Program-made: the position numbers and the translations under genes
NCBI RefSeq assembly: GCF_001469875.2
Contig: NZ_LOPW02000010.1
Location: 529,792 to 593,791, forward strand
Length of the DNA stretch: 64,000 nucleotides
Direction of reading: 5' to 3'
Origin: Haloferax marisrubri
GTDB lineage: Archaea; Halobacteriota; Halobacteria; Halobacteriales; Haloferacaceae
Shown: positions 7,767 through 17,578 of the stretch, one piece after another
Numbering within the stretch: position 1 is the first letter of the stretch
How the letters are laid out: each line of letters opens with the position of its first letter
Notes under the pieces: generated by a model
Told to the model about the DNA's origin: nothing
Databases searched by the model: none
The model's input: the letters and a program-made list of their open reading frames with translations, nothing else

Positions 7767-10094
7767 ATGGGAGAACGTTGGTCACGCCTTCGGGACGTGC
7801 TTCCCGACGGTCTGTCGGACAGACTCGGCGACCGATTTCCGCGACCGTCCGTCTCGGCGACGGTCCCGCGGGCGATTCGCCGCACCTACGCTCGGAAGTT
7901 CTTCGCGGCGGTCTTCGTCGCCATGGTGGTGATGGCGGGTGCCGGGGCGGTCACCTACACGCAGGTCCACGACACACTCGACGCACAGGTCGAACAACAG
8001 CTCACGGCGACCGCGGACCTCCAAGCCGACGGGCTCGAATCGTGGCTCGCCAGCAAGCGTCTCCAGACCCGCACGACGTCCTCGACGTGGCAGTTCCAAC
8101 TCGGCAACTCGCAGGCGGCCAGTAGCTACCTGTTTCAGCGGAGCGGCGAACTCGGCCAGTCCGACGTGACGGCCATCCACTACGTCGACTACGCGACCGG
8201 CGAAATCAAAGAGAGCACCGCCAGTTCGCTAGAGGGTGAGTCGGCCGCCGCGGTCGGCCTCCCGTGGGGCGACCTCGAACAGAACGTCAATCCCGAACCC
8301 GAGCGGGTGTACGTCTCCTCGTCGACGTTCCGGTCGCCGGTCGACGACCAGGTGTCGTTCGTCCTTGCGAGTAAACCACCGGAGAACGCCGAGTCGGTCG
8401 TCCTCGTCACCGTCAGCCTCCCAGCTCGCCTCGCGGCGACCGAACAGACGATGGCCGGAAGCGAGACCACGCTGTACGCCGCGGACGGGTCAGCTATCGT
8501 CTCGACGGCCGAAAACGGGAGTATCGCACCCCCCGACGACGGCCTACTTGCGAACGGAAGCGCGACCGCCCTCGGTCGGTCCGGCGGGAACGTCGTCGCG
8601 TACACCGAACTCGACGGCGTGGACTGGACGCTCTCGACTTCGGTCCCCGCCGCGAGCGCCTACGGCGTCCGCGACCGCGTCGGTGGCGGCCTCCTCGCGA
8701 CGATACTCGTCGCGCTCGGGTCGTTAGGTGCCGTCGCGGTCGTCGTCGGCCGACGGACCACGCGGACGCTCGGTGAACTGACCGCGCGCGCCGAGGAGAT
8801 GTCCGACGGCGACCTCGACGTGGACCTCGACACCGACCGTATCGACGAGTTCGGAACGCTGTACGACTCCTTCGACGGGATGCGCGAGTCCCTGCGGACG
8901 AGCCTGAACGAGGCAGAGACCCTCAACGACCACCTCGAAACGAAGGCGGAGGAGTACCGCACCGTCATGGAGCGCTGTGCCGACGGCGACGTCGCCTGTC
9001 GGATGGACCCCGACTCCGAGAGCGCCGCGATGGGCGACATCGCACGGGCGTACAACCAGACGATGGACGAACTCGGGGCGGTCATCGCCGACGCGCAGAC
9101 GTTCAGCCGGGCGGTAGCCGAGTCGAGCGCGACGACGAGCGCGGGCGTCGCCGAAGTGAACGACGCCGGCGAGGCGGTCGCCGAGTCGATGACCGACATC
9201 CTCGACGACGCGGTCCGACAGGACGAACACCTCGACGACGTGGCCGACCGCGTCAACGACTTTTCGGCGACGATTCAGCAGGTGAGCGCCTCAGCCGCGT
9301 CGGTCGCCGACAACGCCGAGGCCGCGGTCTCTCGCGGCGAACGCGGCCGCGACGCGGCCGATGAGGCGATTTCGGAGCTACGGGCCATCGAGACGGCGAC
9401 CGACCGCACGGTCGAGCAGGTCGAAGAACTGGCGGCCGCCGTCGCCGACATCGAGGACGTGGTCGAGTTCATCGACCAACTGGCCTCGCAGACGCACATC
9501 CTCGCGCTCAACGCCTCCATTGAGGCGGCGCACGCGGGCGAGGCGGGCGACGGCTTCGCCGTCGTCGCCGACGAGGTGAAGGGACTCGCCGAGGAGACGC
9601 AGGAGGCGACCGGACGAATCGGTGCCTCAATCGACCGCGTTCGCGAGCAGGCCGACGCGACCGCGGCGGACATCAGACAGACCCGGACGCGGGTCGGCGA
9701 GGGCTCGGAGACCATCGAGGAAGCCGTCGAGGCCATCGACACCATCGTCGACGACGCGGCCGACACCTCTGAGGGAATTCGGGAGATTCGCCGCGCGACC
9801 GACCGACAGGCCGAGGCGACGACCGAAGTCGCCGCTATGGTCGAAGACGTGTCGGCCATCAGCGACCGAACCAGCGCCGGCGCGCGCGAGGCCGCGGCGG
9901 CGACCGAAGAACAGACGGCGGCGCTCGCGTCGGTCGCGGAGCGGGTGGACAGACTCGCCGAGCGCGCCGGCGACCTCCGGGTCGCGCTCGACCGGTTCGA
10001 CGTCGCGGACGACGGGGCGACTCCGGCCGCGGAGGCACTCCCGAGCGCGACGGAAGCGCGGGTCGACGGCGGCGACCGTTTCAGAGGACGATAG
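7767..10094 (+). CDS. methyl-accepting chemotaxis transducer (Htr type)
   Basis: Predicted 775 residues. TM1 is at about 45-67, an extracellular sensor of about 240 residues follows, then TM2 (about 308-329), a HAMP linker ([26 protein letters not shown]), and a long signalling coiled coil. The conserved tip [38 protein letters not shown] lies near 565-620 and is where CheA/CheW bind in this family. The extracellular segment has a dCache-like look ([17 protein letters not shown]), so it may bind a small ligand or a binding protein. No che genes are nearby. The stop codon lies within the end of the next, convergent gene (14-bp overlap). Confidence 0.93.
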   Translation: MGERWSRLRDVLPDGLSDRLGDRFPRPSVSATVPRAIRRTYARKFFAAVFVAMVVMAGAGAVTYTQVHDTLDAQVEQQLTATADLQADGLESWLASKRLQTRTTSSTWQFQLGNSQAASSYLFQRSGELGQSDVTAIHYVDYATGEIKESTASSLEGESAAAVGLPWGDLEQNVNPEPERVYVSSSTFRSPVDDQVSFVLASKPPENAESVVLVTVSLPARLAATEQTMAGSETTLYAADGSAIVSTAENGSIAPPDDGLLANGSATALGRSGGNVVAYTELDGVDWTLSTSVPAASAYGVRDRVGGGLLATILVALGSLGAVAVVVGRRTTRTLGELTARAEEMSDGDLDVDLDTDRIDEFGTLYDSFDGMRESLRTSLNEAETLNDHLETKAEEYRTVMERCADGDVACRMDPDSESAAMGDIARAYNQTMDELGAVIADAQTFSRAVAESSATTSAGVAEVNDAGEAVAESMTDILDDAVRQDEHLDDVADRVNDFSATIQQVSASAASVADNAEAAVSRGERGRDAADEAISELRAIETATDRTVEQVEELAAAVADIEDVVEFIDQLASQTHILALNASIEAAHAGEAGDGFAVVADEVKGLAEETQEATGRIGASIDRVREQADATAADIRQTRTRVGEGSETIEEAVEAIDTIVDDAADTSEGIREIRRATDRQAEATTEVAAMVEDVSAISDRTSAGAREAAAATEEQTAALASVAERVDRLAERAGDLRVALDRFDVADDGATPAAEALPSATEARVDGGDRFRGR

Positions 10095-10896
10095 CGCCTT
10101 CGGGCAGTAGCTCCCGCTCGGTTCGTCGCGCCTCCTCGCCCTCCTCGACGAGCGTCGGTTCGCCGACCGGTTCGGAAAACCGGTCCGGGTCGGGTTCGAC
10201 TCGCTTGAGCATCGACGAGAACACCGGACCCTTCCGGCCGCCGGCGGAGGTGATACCGCCGTACTGTCGCTCCTCGAAGGTCGACTCGTCGGGGCTGGGG
10301 AACTCCTCGCGGATTATCTCCGCGGTGTCTCTGATGTACTCGGCGGCCTCCTTCTGCGAGTAGAGGCTCTCGTTGTAGTAGCGCTCGGCGTACTCGCCGT
10401 CGAGTTCCTCGGTGGAGTGTTCCGGCGACTCGTAGAGGACGGACTCCGTGGTCGTGTGGCCGCTGGCGAAGCGGATGTTGACCGTGAAGCAGTCGGGATA
10501 CCGCAGGATGATGGGGAAAAACAGCATGTCGGTGACGGTGATTCGCTGCTGCATCCGCCAGAGCCCCTCGAAGTAGTAGGCGGTGAGCGCGCCGACGCGG
10601 TCGTCGCGCTCGCCGCGGTTGTACGCCATCGCAATCTCCTCGTAGTCGTCGCCGGCGATGTGACGACAGCGCCGCTTGTAGCTCTCGGCAATCCCTTCGA
10701 GTTGCGTCTCGTAGGCTTCGAGCAGGGGGATATCGGGGTCGGCGAGCATGTCCGCCTTCCGCTCTTGGGCGTCCGCGACGTTCATCATGTTCTCGTGGAA
10801 CAGCCGTTCGGCGTCCTCGTCCGGCAGCGGCGTTCTGACCGCCTGCCGGTACAGCACCCGCGTATCCCCGTTGAATGTGACCCGCTGCTCGCTCAT
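10081..10896 (-). CDS. conserved hypothetical protein, 271 residues
   Basis: Soluble, acidic protein with no signal peptide or membrane segment. It is rich in aromatic and charged residues, with helical stretches ([45 protein letters not shown]). No motif known to me stands out. It is convergent with the chemotaxis transducer and the 3' ends overlap by 14 bases (10081-10094), which makes antisense interaction of the two transcripts possible. A 130-base gap with A/T-rich DNA separates it from the permease on the same strand. Confidence 0.7.
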   Translation of the reverse strand: MSEQRVTFNGDTRVLYRQAVRTPLPDEDAERLFHENMMNVADAQERKADMLADPDIPLLEAYETQLEGIAESYKRRCRHIAGDDYEEIAMAYNRGERDDRVGALTAYYFEGLWRMQQRITVTDMLFFPIILRYPDCFTVNIRFASGHTTTESVLYESPEHSTEELDGEYAERYYNESLYSQKEAAEYIRDTAEIIREEFPSPDESTFEERQYGGITSAGGRKGPVFSSMLKRVEPDPDRFSEPVGEPTLVEEGEEARRTERELLPEGAIVL

Positions 10897-11026
10897 CTCG
10901 TGAAGATGTAATGCGGCGAGCAGAAATGAATTCGTTGGTAATCCGGACGGTTTCCCGACAGTCGTGAGACACGAAATATAAACCGCATATCGAAACCGGA
11001 ACCGATTACGACTGACCCGGTTCGTG

Positions 11027-12397
11027 TCAGTCGTCGGTTGACACGCGGCCGTCCGCGGCGACCGACTCGTCGGCCGCGTCGAAAAGCGGGCTCTGGTCGC
11101 CCGGCGCGAGCGTGTTGAGCACGAGCGCCGTCAGCGCGGTCACGATGACCGGCTGGCCGAAGAACGTCGCGGCGGCCTGCGGGAGCCCCGAGAGCGCGTC
11201 GGGTCGCGTGGCGACGCCGAGGCCGAGGCCGAGCGAGGCGGCGACGACGACCATGTTGCGGCGGTCGAGATTCGTGTGGAGGAAGACGAGTCGGACGCCG
11301 CTGGCGGCGACCATGCCGGCCATGAGTAGGACCGCGCCGCCGAAGACGGCGCTCGGGATGGTCGCAACGGCCGCGCCGACCTTCGGGCTGAGGCCGAGGA
11401 CGGCGAGGACGACGCCCGCGATGCCGACGACGTACCGGCTCATCACGCCGGTGAAGTTGACGATGCCCACGTTCTGCGAGAACGAGGTGACCGGGAACGC
11501 GCCGAACACCGACGCGATGGAACTCATCAGACCGTCGGTGAACAGGCCGCCGCGGAACTCCTCGTCGGTCGGGTTGCGCCCCTCGGCGGCGGTGATGCCG
11601 GACATGTCGCCGACGGTCTCCATCGCGGAGACGAGAAACAGGAACGCGAAGGTGACGATGGGGACGGGTTCGAACGTGACGCCGAACGCGCCGGGGCGGG
11701 GAATCGCGAACCACGCCGCGTCGCCGATGGGCGCGAAGTCCACCACGCCGAGCGGGATGGCGACCGCGTAGCCGACGGCGATGCCGACGAGCGTGCTCAG
11801 GAGTCGCGTGATGCCGTCGGTAAAGAGGTTGAGCGCGATTGCGACGCCGAGGACGAGCGTCGCGAGGCCGATGTTGTGGGCCGCACCGTAGTCGGCGGCA
11901 CCGACCCCGCCGGCGGCGTAGTCCATACCGACTGGGACGAGGTAGAGACCGATGATGACGACGACGAGGCCCGTCACCAGCGGCGGGAAGAAGGGTTTGA
12001 TGCGGTCGAACTGCCAGCCGATGACTCCCTCGACGAGGAAGCCGGTGACGAGAATCGCGCCGAACACCGCGCTCAAGCCGTAATCGACGCCGATGGTCGT
12101 CGCCGCGCCGACGAAGGTGAAACTCGTCCCCATCACGATGGGGAGCCGCGAGCCGACAGGCCCGACGGCGTACGCCTGTACCACGGTCGCGAGCCCCGAA
12201 AACAGGAGCACCATCTGGACGACGTAGGCCGTGTCGGCGACGCCGAGGCCGACCGCGCCCGCGACGATGAACGCCACGGCGGTCGCCGGGACGATCATCA
12301 CCGAGACGTGCTGTATCCCGAGGAGAATCGACTCCAGCAACGGTGGCCGGTCGTCGATTTCGTATTCGAGGCCGAGTTCACCGCTCTCGTCTGACAT
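11027..12397 (-). CDS. nucleobase:cation symporter (NCS2, uracil/xanthine permease family)
   Basis: Predicted 456 residues with about 14 hydrophobic segments, the normal NCS2 size. Opening LLESILLGIQHVSVM is the typical first-helix QH motif (GxQHxxxM), and ETVGDMSGI plus the later FSQNVGIVNFTGVMSRYV match the conserved helix 8 and NVG/TGV motifs that form the substrate site. It should import uracil, xanthine or another purine with H+ or Na+. The hpt gene lies upstream on the same strand, which favours a purine. The ATG at 12397 has a TATA-like stretch (about 12425-12437) near -30. Confidence 0.93.
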   Translation of the reverse strand: MSDESGELGLEYEIDDRPPLLESILLGIQHVSVMIVPATAVAFIVAGAVGLGVADTAYVVQMVLLFSGLATVVQAYAVGPVGSRLPIVMGTSFTFVGAATTIGVDYGLSAVFGAILVTGFLVEGVIGWQFDRIKPFFPPLVTGLVVVIIGLYLVPVGMDYAAGGVGAADYGAAHNIGLATLVLGVAIALNLFTDGITRLLSTLVGIAVGYAVAIPLGVVDFAPIGDAAWFAIPRPGAFGVTFEPVPIVTFAFLFLVSAMETVGDMSGITAAEGRNPTDEEFRGGLFTDGLMSSIASVFGAFPVTSFSQNVGIVNFTGVMSRYVVGIAGVVLAVLGLSPKVGAAVATIPSAVFGGAVLLMAGMVAASGVRLVFLHTNLDRRNMVVVAASLGLGLGVATRPDALSGLPQAAATFFGQPVIVTALTALVLNTLAPGDQSPLFDAADESVAADGRVSTDD

Positions 12398-12574
12398 CTG
12401 TACTCGCCACGAGCGACTCCCCTTCAATAATAGTTTCGCGTTCGAGCGTATTTCACGGGTTCTGACACGCTATATTGAACACGTTCGTGCATATCTTGTG
12501 GGCGAGAGGAAAAGCGGGGTATCGCCGTCGTGCTCTACTGTGAGCGTGTCCGTCTGGTGAGTCAGCGCTCTCGC

Positions 12575-13120
12575 TCAGTGAATCTCGACGCCGTCCTCGT
12601 CGACGCTGATGTCCACGAGGCTCGTCGCCTCGTAGTCGGTGTCGTCGAGCGCCGTCTCGCCGACCTTCCGGATGGCGACGACGATATCGGAGATGTCCGC
12701 GCCGATGTCGTCGAGCGCGCCGCAGATGGCCGCGAGGGTTCCGCCGGTCGAAAGCAGGTCGTCCACGACGAGCACGCGGTCGCCGTCCTCGATATCGTTG
12801 ATGAACATCTCCGACTCGGAGTAGCCGGTCGTCTGGTGGAGCGCGACCTCGCCGTTGAGGCCGTACTCGCGCTTGCGGATGACGACGAGCGGGATGTCGG
12901 TCTGGAGGGAGAGCGCGGTGGCGATGTGGATGCCCATCGCCTCCGGGGCGACGATTTTGTCCACGTCGAGGTCGGCGGCGCGGGCGATGCCGACGACGAC
13001 CTCGCGCAGGAGTTGGGGGTCGAGCATCGGCACGCCGTTGCTGATGGGATGGACGAGATAGGAGTAGCCGTCCTTGTCGATGATGGGCGCTTCGTGTAGG
13101 GACTCCTCGAGTCGCTGCAT
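12575..13120 (-). CDS. hpt: hypoxanthine/guanine phosphoribosyltransferase, archaeal type
   Basis: Predicted 181 residues. Type I phosphoribosyltransferase that makes IMP or GMP from the free base and PRPP. The PRPP loop is [14 protein letters not shown] (about residues 113-126), preceded by the flexible loop region [14 protein letters not shown]. The start [21 protein letters not shown] is typical of archaeal Hpt. It lies upstream of a nucleobase permease on the same strand, forming an uptake-plus-salvage pair. Related archaeal proteins have been annotated as adenine phosphoribosyltransferases, so base specificity should not be assumed. Confidence 0.9.
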   Translation of the reverse strand: MQRLEESLHEAPIIDKDGYSYLVHPISNGVPMLDPQLLREVVVGIARAADLDVDKIVAPEAMGIHIATALSLQTDIPLVVIRKREYGLNGEVALHQTTGYSESEMFINDIEDGDRVLVVDDLLSTGGTLAAICGALDDIGADISDIVVAIRKVGETALDDTDYEATSLVDISVDEDGVEIH

Positions 13121-13189
13121 GGGGTCCGTTTCACGAATCGGCCCAAAAGTGGTTCGCTCTCTCGGAGACGGGTGCCGCCCGGCCGCCGC

Positions 13190-14884
13190 CTAGAAGACGC
13201 CGGGCGCGACGACGTAGATCAGAAGCGACCCGACGGCACCGGCGAACAGCGCGAAGACGACGGTCGGCACGACCACCTTCCGGAGGATGTCGCCCTCGCG
13301 GCCCGCGATGCCGATGACGCCGGAGATGGCGGCGATGTTGAGGACCGAAATCATGTTCCCGACGCCGCCGCCGACGTTCTGGATGGCGACGACGAGCGCG
13401 CGGGAGATACCGACGTCGGCCGCCGCGTTGTACTGCAGGGCGTTGAACAGGATGTCCGAGGTGGTGTTGCTCCCGGTGACGAACGTCCCGAGCGCGCCAA
13501 TCCACGGCGCGACGACGGGGAGCGCCGCCCCGGCACCCTGGGCCAGCACCAACGAGAGGACGCTCATCATCCCGACGGTGTCGGCGGGGTTGATGCTCGA
13601 CTGAATCATGACCTGCGTGAGCGAGACGGCGACGACGAGCGTCACCGCCGCCGTCGCGACCTGTCGCCCGGATTCGACCCAAGCGCCGACCATCTCGCCG
13701 GTGTCCATCCGGTAGAACAACCCGGTCAGGACGGCGACGGGGAGAAACGGCATCGTCCCCGGCAGGTAGAGATACGCCAGCGACCACGACATCGTCTCGT
13801 ACCCGAATATCTCGTAGGGACCGACGGTGAACCCCTGCAAGACCGACACGAGGTCGAGCGTCGGCCAGCGCGTGACGAGCAGCGCGAGCGCGACGGCGAC
13901 GTACGGGGCCCACGCCCTCCAGACCGGCATCCGCTTTCGCGGCTCGTCGGTGTCGAGGGACGACGGGTCGAGGCCGCCCAGCCACTCGTCGAGCCAGCCC
14001 TCGCGGTCGGGGAACGTCCACCGCTCGGACGGGACGAGCACGTCCCGGTCGGCCATCACGACGCCGACGGCGAGGACGGCGAAGCCGGCGGCGATATCGG
14101 GGAGCGCCGGGCCGATGAACCACGCGACTGCGAGCTGAACCGCGCCGGTCAACGCGCCGAGGACGAGCGCGAACGGCGCGATGGGCGCGGCGGCTCGCGC
14201 GGCACCCAGAACCGACCGCTCGTCGTCGTCGCCGAACCAGTAGACCAGCAGGAACACGCCGAGGAGGCCCCAGAACGCGAACGTCAGTCCGGTCATGACG
14301 CCGGTCCACGCCGAGACCAACTGCCGGAACGGTCCCCCGGCCATCGCCGCCGGGAGAATCGACTCGATTTGGCTGACCCCACCGATAATCGGCGTCCCCG
14401 CGGCCCCGAACTGCGGGTTCGGCGCGTTGAAAAACAGGCCGAAGACCGCCGCCGCCAGCGGCGGGAAGCCGAGGCCGATGAACAGCGGCGCGGCCAGCGC
14501 ACCCGGTGTCCCGAACCCCGCGACGCCCTCGATAATCGTCTCGAAGCCGAGTCCGATGAGGAGCAACTGGATGCGGCGGTCGCGCTCCAGTCGGCGGAAG
14601 TACCACCGAATCGTCTCGATGGAGCCGCTGACCTCGAGATAGTTCATGAGCAGAATCGCCCCGAAGACGATGAGGACGATGTTGAACCCCTCCAGCGCGC
14701 CGTATATCGCGGCTCCCGCCCACGCGGTCGGCTCCATGTGCCAGACCGTGAGCGCCAACGCCGTCGCCAGTACCCAGCCGACGCCCATCGACCGCGCCGC
14801 CGACCACCGAAGCCCAGCGAGGAGGACGAACGCGACGACGATTGGAACGCTCGCCGCGAGCGCTAAGATTTCGACTGATGCCAT
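13190..14884 (-). CDS. lctP: L-lactate permease family transporter
   Basis: Predicted 564 residues with about 13-14 membrane segments, the length of bacterial LctP/LldP. Family features include GFETIIEGVAGFGTPGALAAPL in the first half, GxxQIESILPAAMAGG, and GTFVTGSNTTSDILFNALQ in the second half. Members move L-lactate, D-lactate and glycolate with protons. No lactate dehydrogenase gene sits beside it. The end is 69 bp upstream of hpt on the same strand, but the two functions are unrelated. Confidence 0.92.
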   Translation of the reverse strand: MASVEILALAASVPIVVAFVLLAGLRWSAARSMGVGWVLATALALTVWHMEPTAWAGAAIYGALEGFNIVLIVFGAILLMNYLEVSGSIETIRWYFRRLERDRRIQLLLIGLGFETIIEGVAGFGTPGALAAPLFIGLGFPPLAAAVFGLFFNAPNPQFGAAGTPIIGGVSQIESILPAAMAGGPFRQLVSAWTGVMTGLTFAFWGLLGVFLLVYWFGDDDERSVLGAARAAAPIAPFALVLGALTGAVQLAVAWFIGPALPDIAAGFAVLAVGVVMADRDVLVPSERWTFPDREGWLDEWLGGLDPSSLDTDEPRKRMPVWRAWAPYVAVALALLVTRWPTLDLVSVLQGFTVGPYEIFGYETMSWSLAYLYLPGTMPFLPVAVLTGLFYRMDTGEMVGAWVESGRQVATAAVTLVVAVSLTQVMIQSSINPADTVGMMSVLSLVLAQGAGAALPVVAPWIGALGTFVTGSNTTSDILFNALQYNAAADVGISRALVVAIQNVGGGVGNMISVLNIAAISGVIGIAGREGDILRKVVVPTVVFALFAGAVGSLLIYVVAPGVF

Positions 14885-15163
14885 TGTTTCTTTCTGATTG
14901 TTCTTGACCGAGTTTGTTGTATTACTCGCCCCGTTCTCTCGCGCCTCGAACCGAGAGCGGGTTTAATATACTCGGGCGACAAGTTCCCTGGGTCGCGTGA
15001 CACTAGTCGAGGGCAGATAGATTTCGCGTGAGAAAGTGGCCTCGGCACTCATAGGGCTCCGCATCACCGAGTGCCTAGTTCGGTTCGGAACGGTGCCGTC
15101 GTCATCGGCCACGTCGCTTTCGCCCCGCGACCGAGTAATCACCATCGGTCTCTCCCGACTCCC

Positions 15164-16231
15164 TCAGGTCTTCTCCAACACGGACACGTCGATGCGAGGG
15201 TACTGTGCACCCCCCGAAATCGAGCCCTCACCGGCGACGACGCCCCAGAGTCGGACGCGCTCGTCGGCGAGCAGTCGAAAGCCGATGTCGCCGTCGAAAA
15301 AGCGCCCGGTCGGCCATCGTGCGACCACGTCGCCGCTGAGTCGCCCCCGGTCGTCCTCGACGGCGACGAGCGCCAGTCGGGCCTCGCCGCGCTCCATCGT
15401 CTCCTCGACGCGACCGGTGTAGGTGACGGTCGTCCCGGCGTACGACTCGGGGTTCGTCCGGAGGTCGGCGTAGGGAATCGTCGTCGCGTTCGCCGGCGTC
15501 GCGACCGCGGTCGTTCGGTTCGGCAGGGTCGACTCCTCGGAGAGCGGTTGCGGCGTCGGGAGCGACCACTCGATAGTCGGGAGGCGCACGTCCGGGAGGC
15601 GGGCGTCGAGCCACGCCGCGTGACGGGCGACCGCGGCGCGGAGTTTCGGCGACTGCTGGACGAAGTCCGACACGCGCTCGACGGCGAGATACGTGACGAG
15701 GCCGCCGGCGACGTAGGCCCCGGCCTTTTTGAGCGCCTCGCGACGGGTGAGCCGGTCTGCCTCGTCGTCGTTCGAGTCGTCGCCTTCCGCTCCCGAACTG
15801 GGGCCGCCACCGTCGCCGTCCGCACCGTCCGCCTCGGCGGCGAGGTCGCGGACGAACGACTCGACGCCGGTCTCTCGGATTTCGACGGCGATGGTCGGCG
15901 CGTCGAGGACGACGAGGCCGCGGCGGTGGGCGTCCGGGGCGACGCGGCCACCGCCGACCGCCGCCACGTAGGGCTCGATAGCGGCGCGCTCGCACCGTCG
16001 GACGAACGCGCTCGTCTTGTCCGCGGTGACGGTCCCGGTGGTCGTAATCCAGATTCGGAGTTCGCGCGTCGCGCCCTCGGGCGTCTCCCCGGCGGCTTCG
16101 ACGTGCACGTCCGGGCCGCGGAACCGGACGCGCGTCTGGTAGCCCCGCGCCTCCCAGACGCGCTCGAAGACGGCGGCGAGTTCGACGTCGGTGCGGGCCG
16201 AAACGACCGACGCGAGCGGGGGCGCTGTCAT
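15164..16231 (-). CDS. membrane-anchored protein with internal Tat-like motif
   Basis: Predicted 355 residues in three parts. Residues 1-132 form an alpha/beta domain with no signal peptide, weakly reminiscent of the restriction-endonuclease-like fold (LAAVFERVWEARGYQTRV). An acidic Gly/Ser/Asp linker (133-160) follows. At 162-182 TRREALKKAG is followed by a hydrophobic stretch (AYVAGGLVTYLAV), arranged like a twin-arginine signal but in the middle of the chain. Residues 250-355 look like an OB-type beta barrel (TVTYTGRVEETM...VRLWGVVAGEGSI). I infer a cytoplasmic N-domain, a membrane anchor and a C-domain that may be outside. Function unknown. Confidence 0.7.
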   Translation of the reverse strand: MTAPPLASVVSARTDVELAAVFERVWEARGYQTRVRFRGPDVHVEAAGETPEGATRELRIWITTTGTVTADKTSAFVRRCERAAIEPYVAAVGGGRVAPDAHRRGLVVLDAPTIAVEIRETGVESFVRDLAAEADGADGDGGGPSSGAEGDDSNDDEADRLTRREALKKAGAYVAGGLVTYLAVERVSDFVQQSPKLRAAVARHAAWLDARLPDVRLPTIEWSLPTPQPLSEESTLPNRTTAVATPANATTIPYADLRTNPESYAGTTVTYTGRVEETMERGEARLALVAVEDDRGRLSGDVVARWPTGRFFDGDIGFRLLADERVRLWGVVAGEGSISGGAQYPRIDVSVLEKT

Positions 16232-16324
16232 TGCGTCCGAGAATCCCGGGCGGGATTGTTAGGTGTTTGCGCCCGGTTCTCGGCGCTGAGAACGCCCGGG
16301 TCGCGACCCGGAGAGACGGCCGCC

Positions 16325-17578
16325 TCAGCCGAGGAACCGGACGGCGGCGTCGGCGACGATGTCGGCCACCTCGACCACGTCGTCGGTGAAGACGAACTCG
16401 CCGGCGGCGTGGATGTTCTCGCCGTCGGGGCCGACGATGACCGTCGGGAGGCCGGCGCGGTCGCCGAGGTAGTTGAAGTCGCCGACGCTGGAGAAGTAGC
16501 CGTAGGCGGGGTCGGTGTCGGCGACGGCGCGGGTGGAGTCTGTGAGGGCCGAAACGAGCGGGTGGTTTTCGTCGGTCACGTAGGGGCCGTACCGGATGCC
16601 TTCGTCGGGCGCTTCGCGGAACCCGACGTCGACCTCGCTCTCCAAGCCGAGTTCCTCGACGGCGCGTTCGGCGTCGGCGCGGGCGTCTTCGAGCGTCTCG
16701 CCGACGACGACGTGGCGGTCCACCATGAGGCGAGCGCGCTCGGGGACGGAAAGCGTCTGGCTCCCGCCCTCGATTTTCAGCGGGCAGGTCGACCCCGAAC
16801 CGAGTTTCGGGTGGTCGCCCACGTCGAGGTCGTCGAGCGCGGCCGCGAGTTTGCCGGCCTCGACGACCGCGTTGACGCCGGTGTCCGGTTTCGACCCGTG
16901 TGCGGCCTGCCCGCGCACTTCGATGTCGTAGAAGTAGCGCCCGCGCGCGCCGAGCAGGAGCGCCGGGTTCTCGATGTCCTCCTGTGCGAGAATCGGGCCG
17001 GGTTCGGTGACGACGGCGGCGTCGCAGTCGTCGACGACGCCGTCGCGGATGAGTCGGTCGGTGCCGAGTCCGTAGGGTCCCTCCTCGTCCACGACGGCCG
17101 TGAGGAGCACGTCGCCGGCGAGGTCGCAGTCGGCGAGTGCGTCGAAGGCGGCCATGACGGCCGCGAGGCCGCCTTTCATGTCGCACGCGCCCTGCCCGTA
17201 CAGTTTCCCGTCCTCGATGCGGCCCGAACACGGGTCTTCGTCCCAGTCTTCGACCAGTTTCACGGTGTCCATGTGGGCGTTCAACAGGAGGGTCGGCGCG
17301 TCCGGGTCAGAGCCCGCCAGTCGAGCGACGACGTTGTCGCCCTCGTACTCCGTGATGTCCGGTTCGCTCACGTGGTGGTACTCCGGGTCGTGCCCGCGGG
17401 CGTCCAACCAGTCGTAGACGAACTCGCTTATCTCGGCCTCCTCGAAGTAGGGGCTCGGAATCCGCACGAGTTCCTGCAAGAGGTCGATGGTCTCGTCGGG
17501 GTTGACGCGGGGGGCGGCGTCGCGGTCGAAGTCGGAGTCGCCCGAGTAGTCCCCGCGCGGCGTCGCGTCGTCAGTCAT
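16325..17578 (-). CDS. M20 family metallo-amidohydrolase/peptidase
   Basis: Predicted 417 residues. Family signatures: LLNAHMDTV (first zinc His and Asp), LYGQGACDMKGGLAA (bridging Asp), VVDEEGPYGLG (catalytic Glu pair) and VTEP. A dimerisation/lid domain is inserted in the middle. Members include ArgE, DapE and carboxypeptidases that release an acyl group or amino acid. The gene overlaps the upstream amino-acid permease by 8 bp, so uptake and hydrolysis of an N-acylated amino acid or small peptide is a reasonable inference. Exact substrate unknown. Confidence 0.9.
   Translation of the reverse strand: MTDDATPRGDYSGDSDFDRDAAPRVNPDETIDLLQELVRIPSPYFEEAEISEFVYDWLDARGHDPEYHHVSEPDITEYEGDNVVARLAGSDPDAPTLLLNAHMDTVKLVEDWDEDPCSGRIEDGKLYGQGACDMKGGLAAVMAAFDALADCDLAGDVLLTAVVDEEGPYGLGTDRLIRDGVVDDCDAAVVTEPGPILAQEDIENPALLLGARGRYFYDIEVRGQAAHGSKPDTGVNAVVEAGKLAAALDDLDVGDHPKLGSGSTCPLKIEGGSQTLSVPERARLMVDRHVVVGETLEDARADAERAVEELGLESEVDVGFREAPDEGIRYGPYVTDENHPLVSALTDSTRAVADTDPAYGYFSSVGDFNYLGDRAGLPTVIVGPDGENIHAAGEFVFTDDVVEVADIVADAAVRFLG

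Noticed and set aside
15044..15075. 7-bp inverted repeat GGCACTC...GAGTGCC between lactate permease and the next gene
   Set aside because: An 18-base loop and no promoter-like context; too weak to call an RNA or operator.
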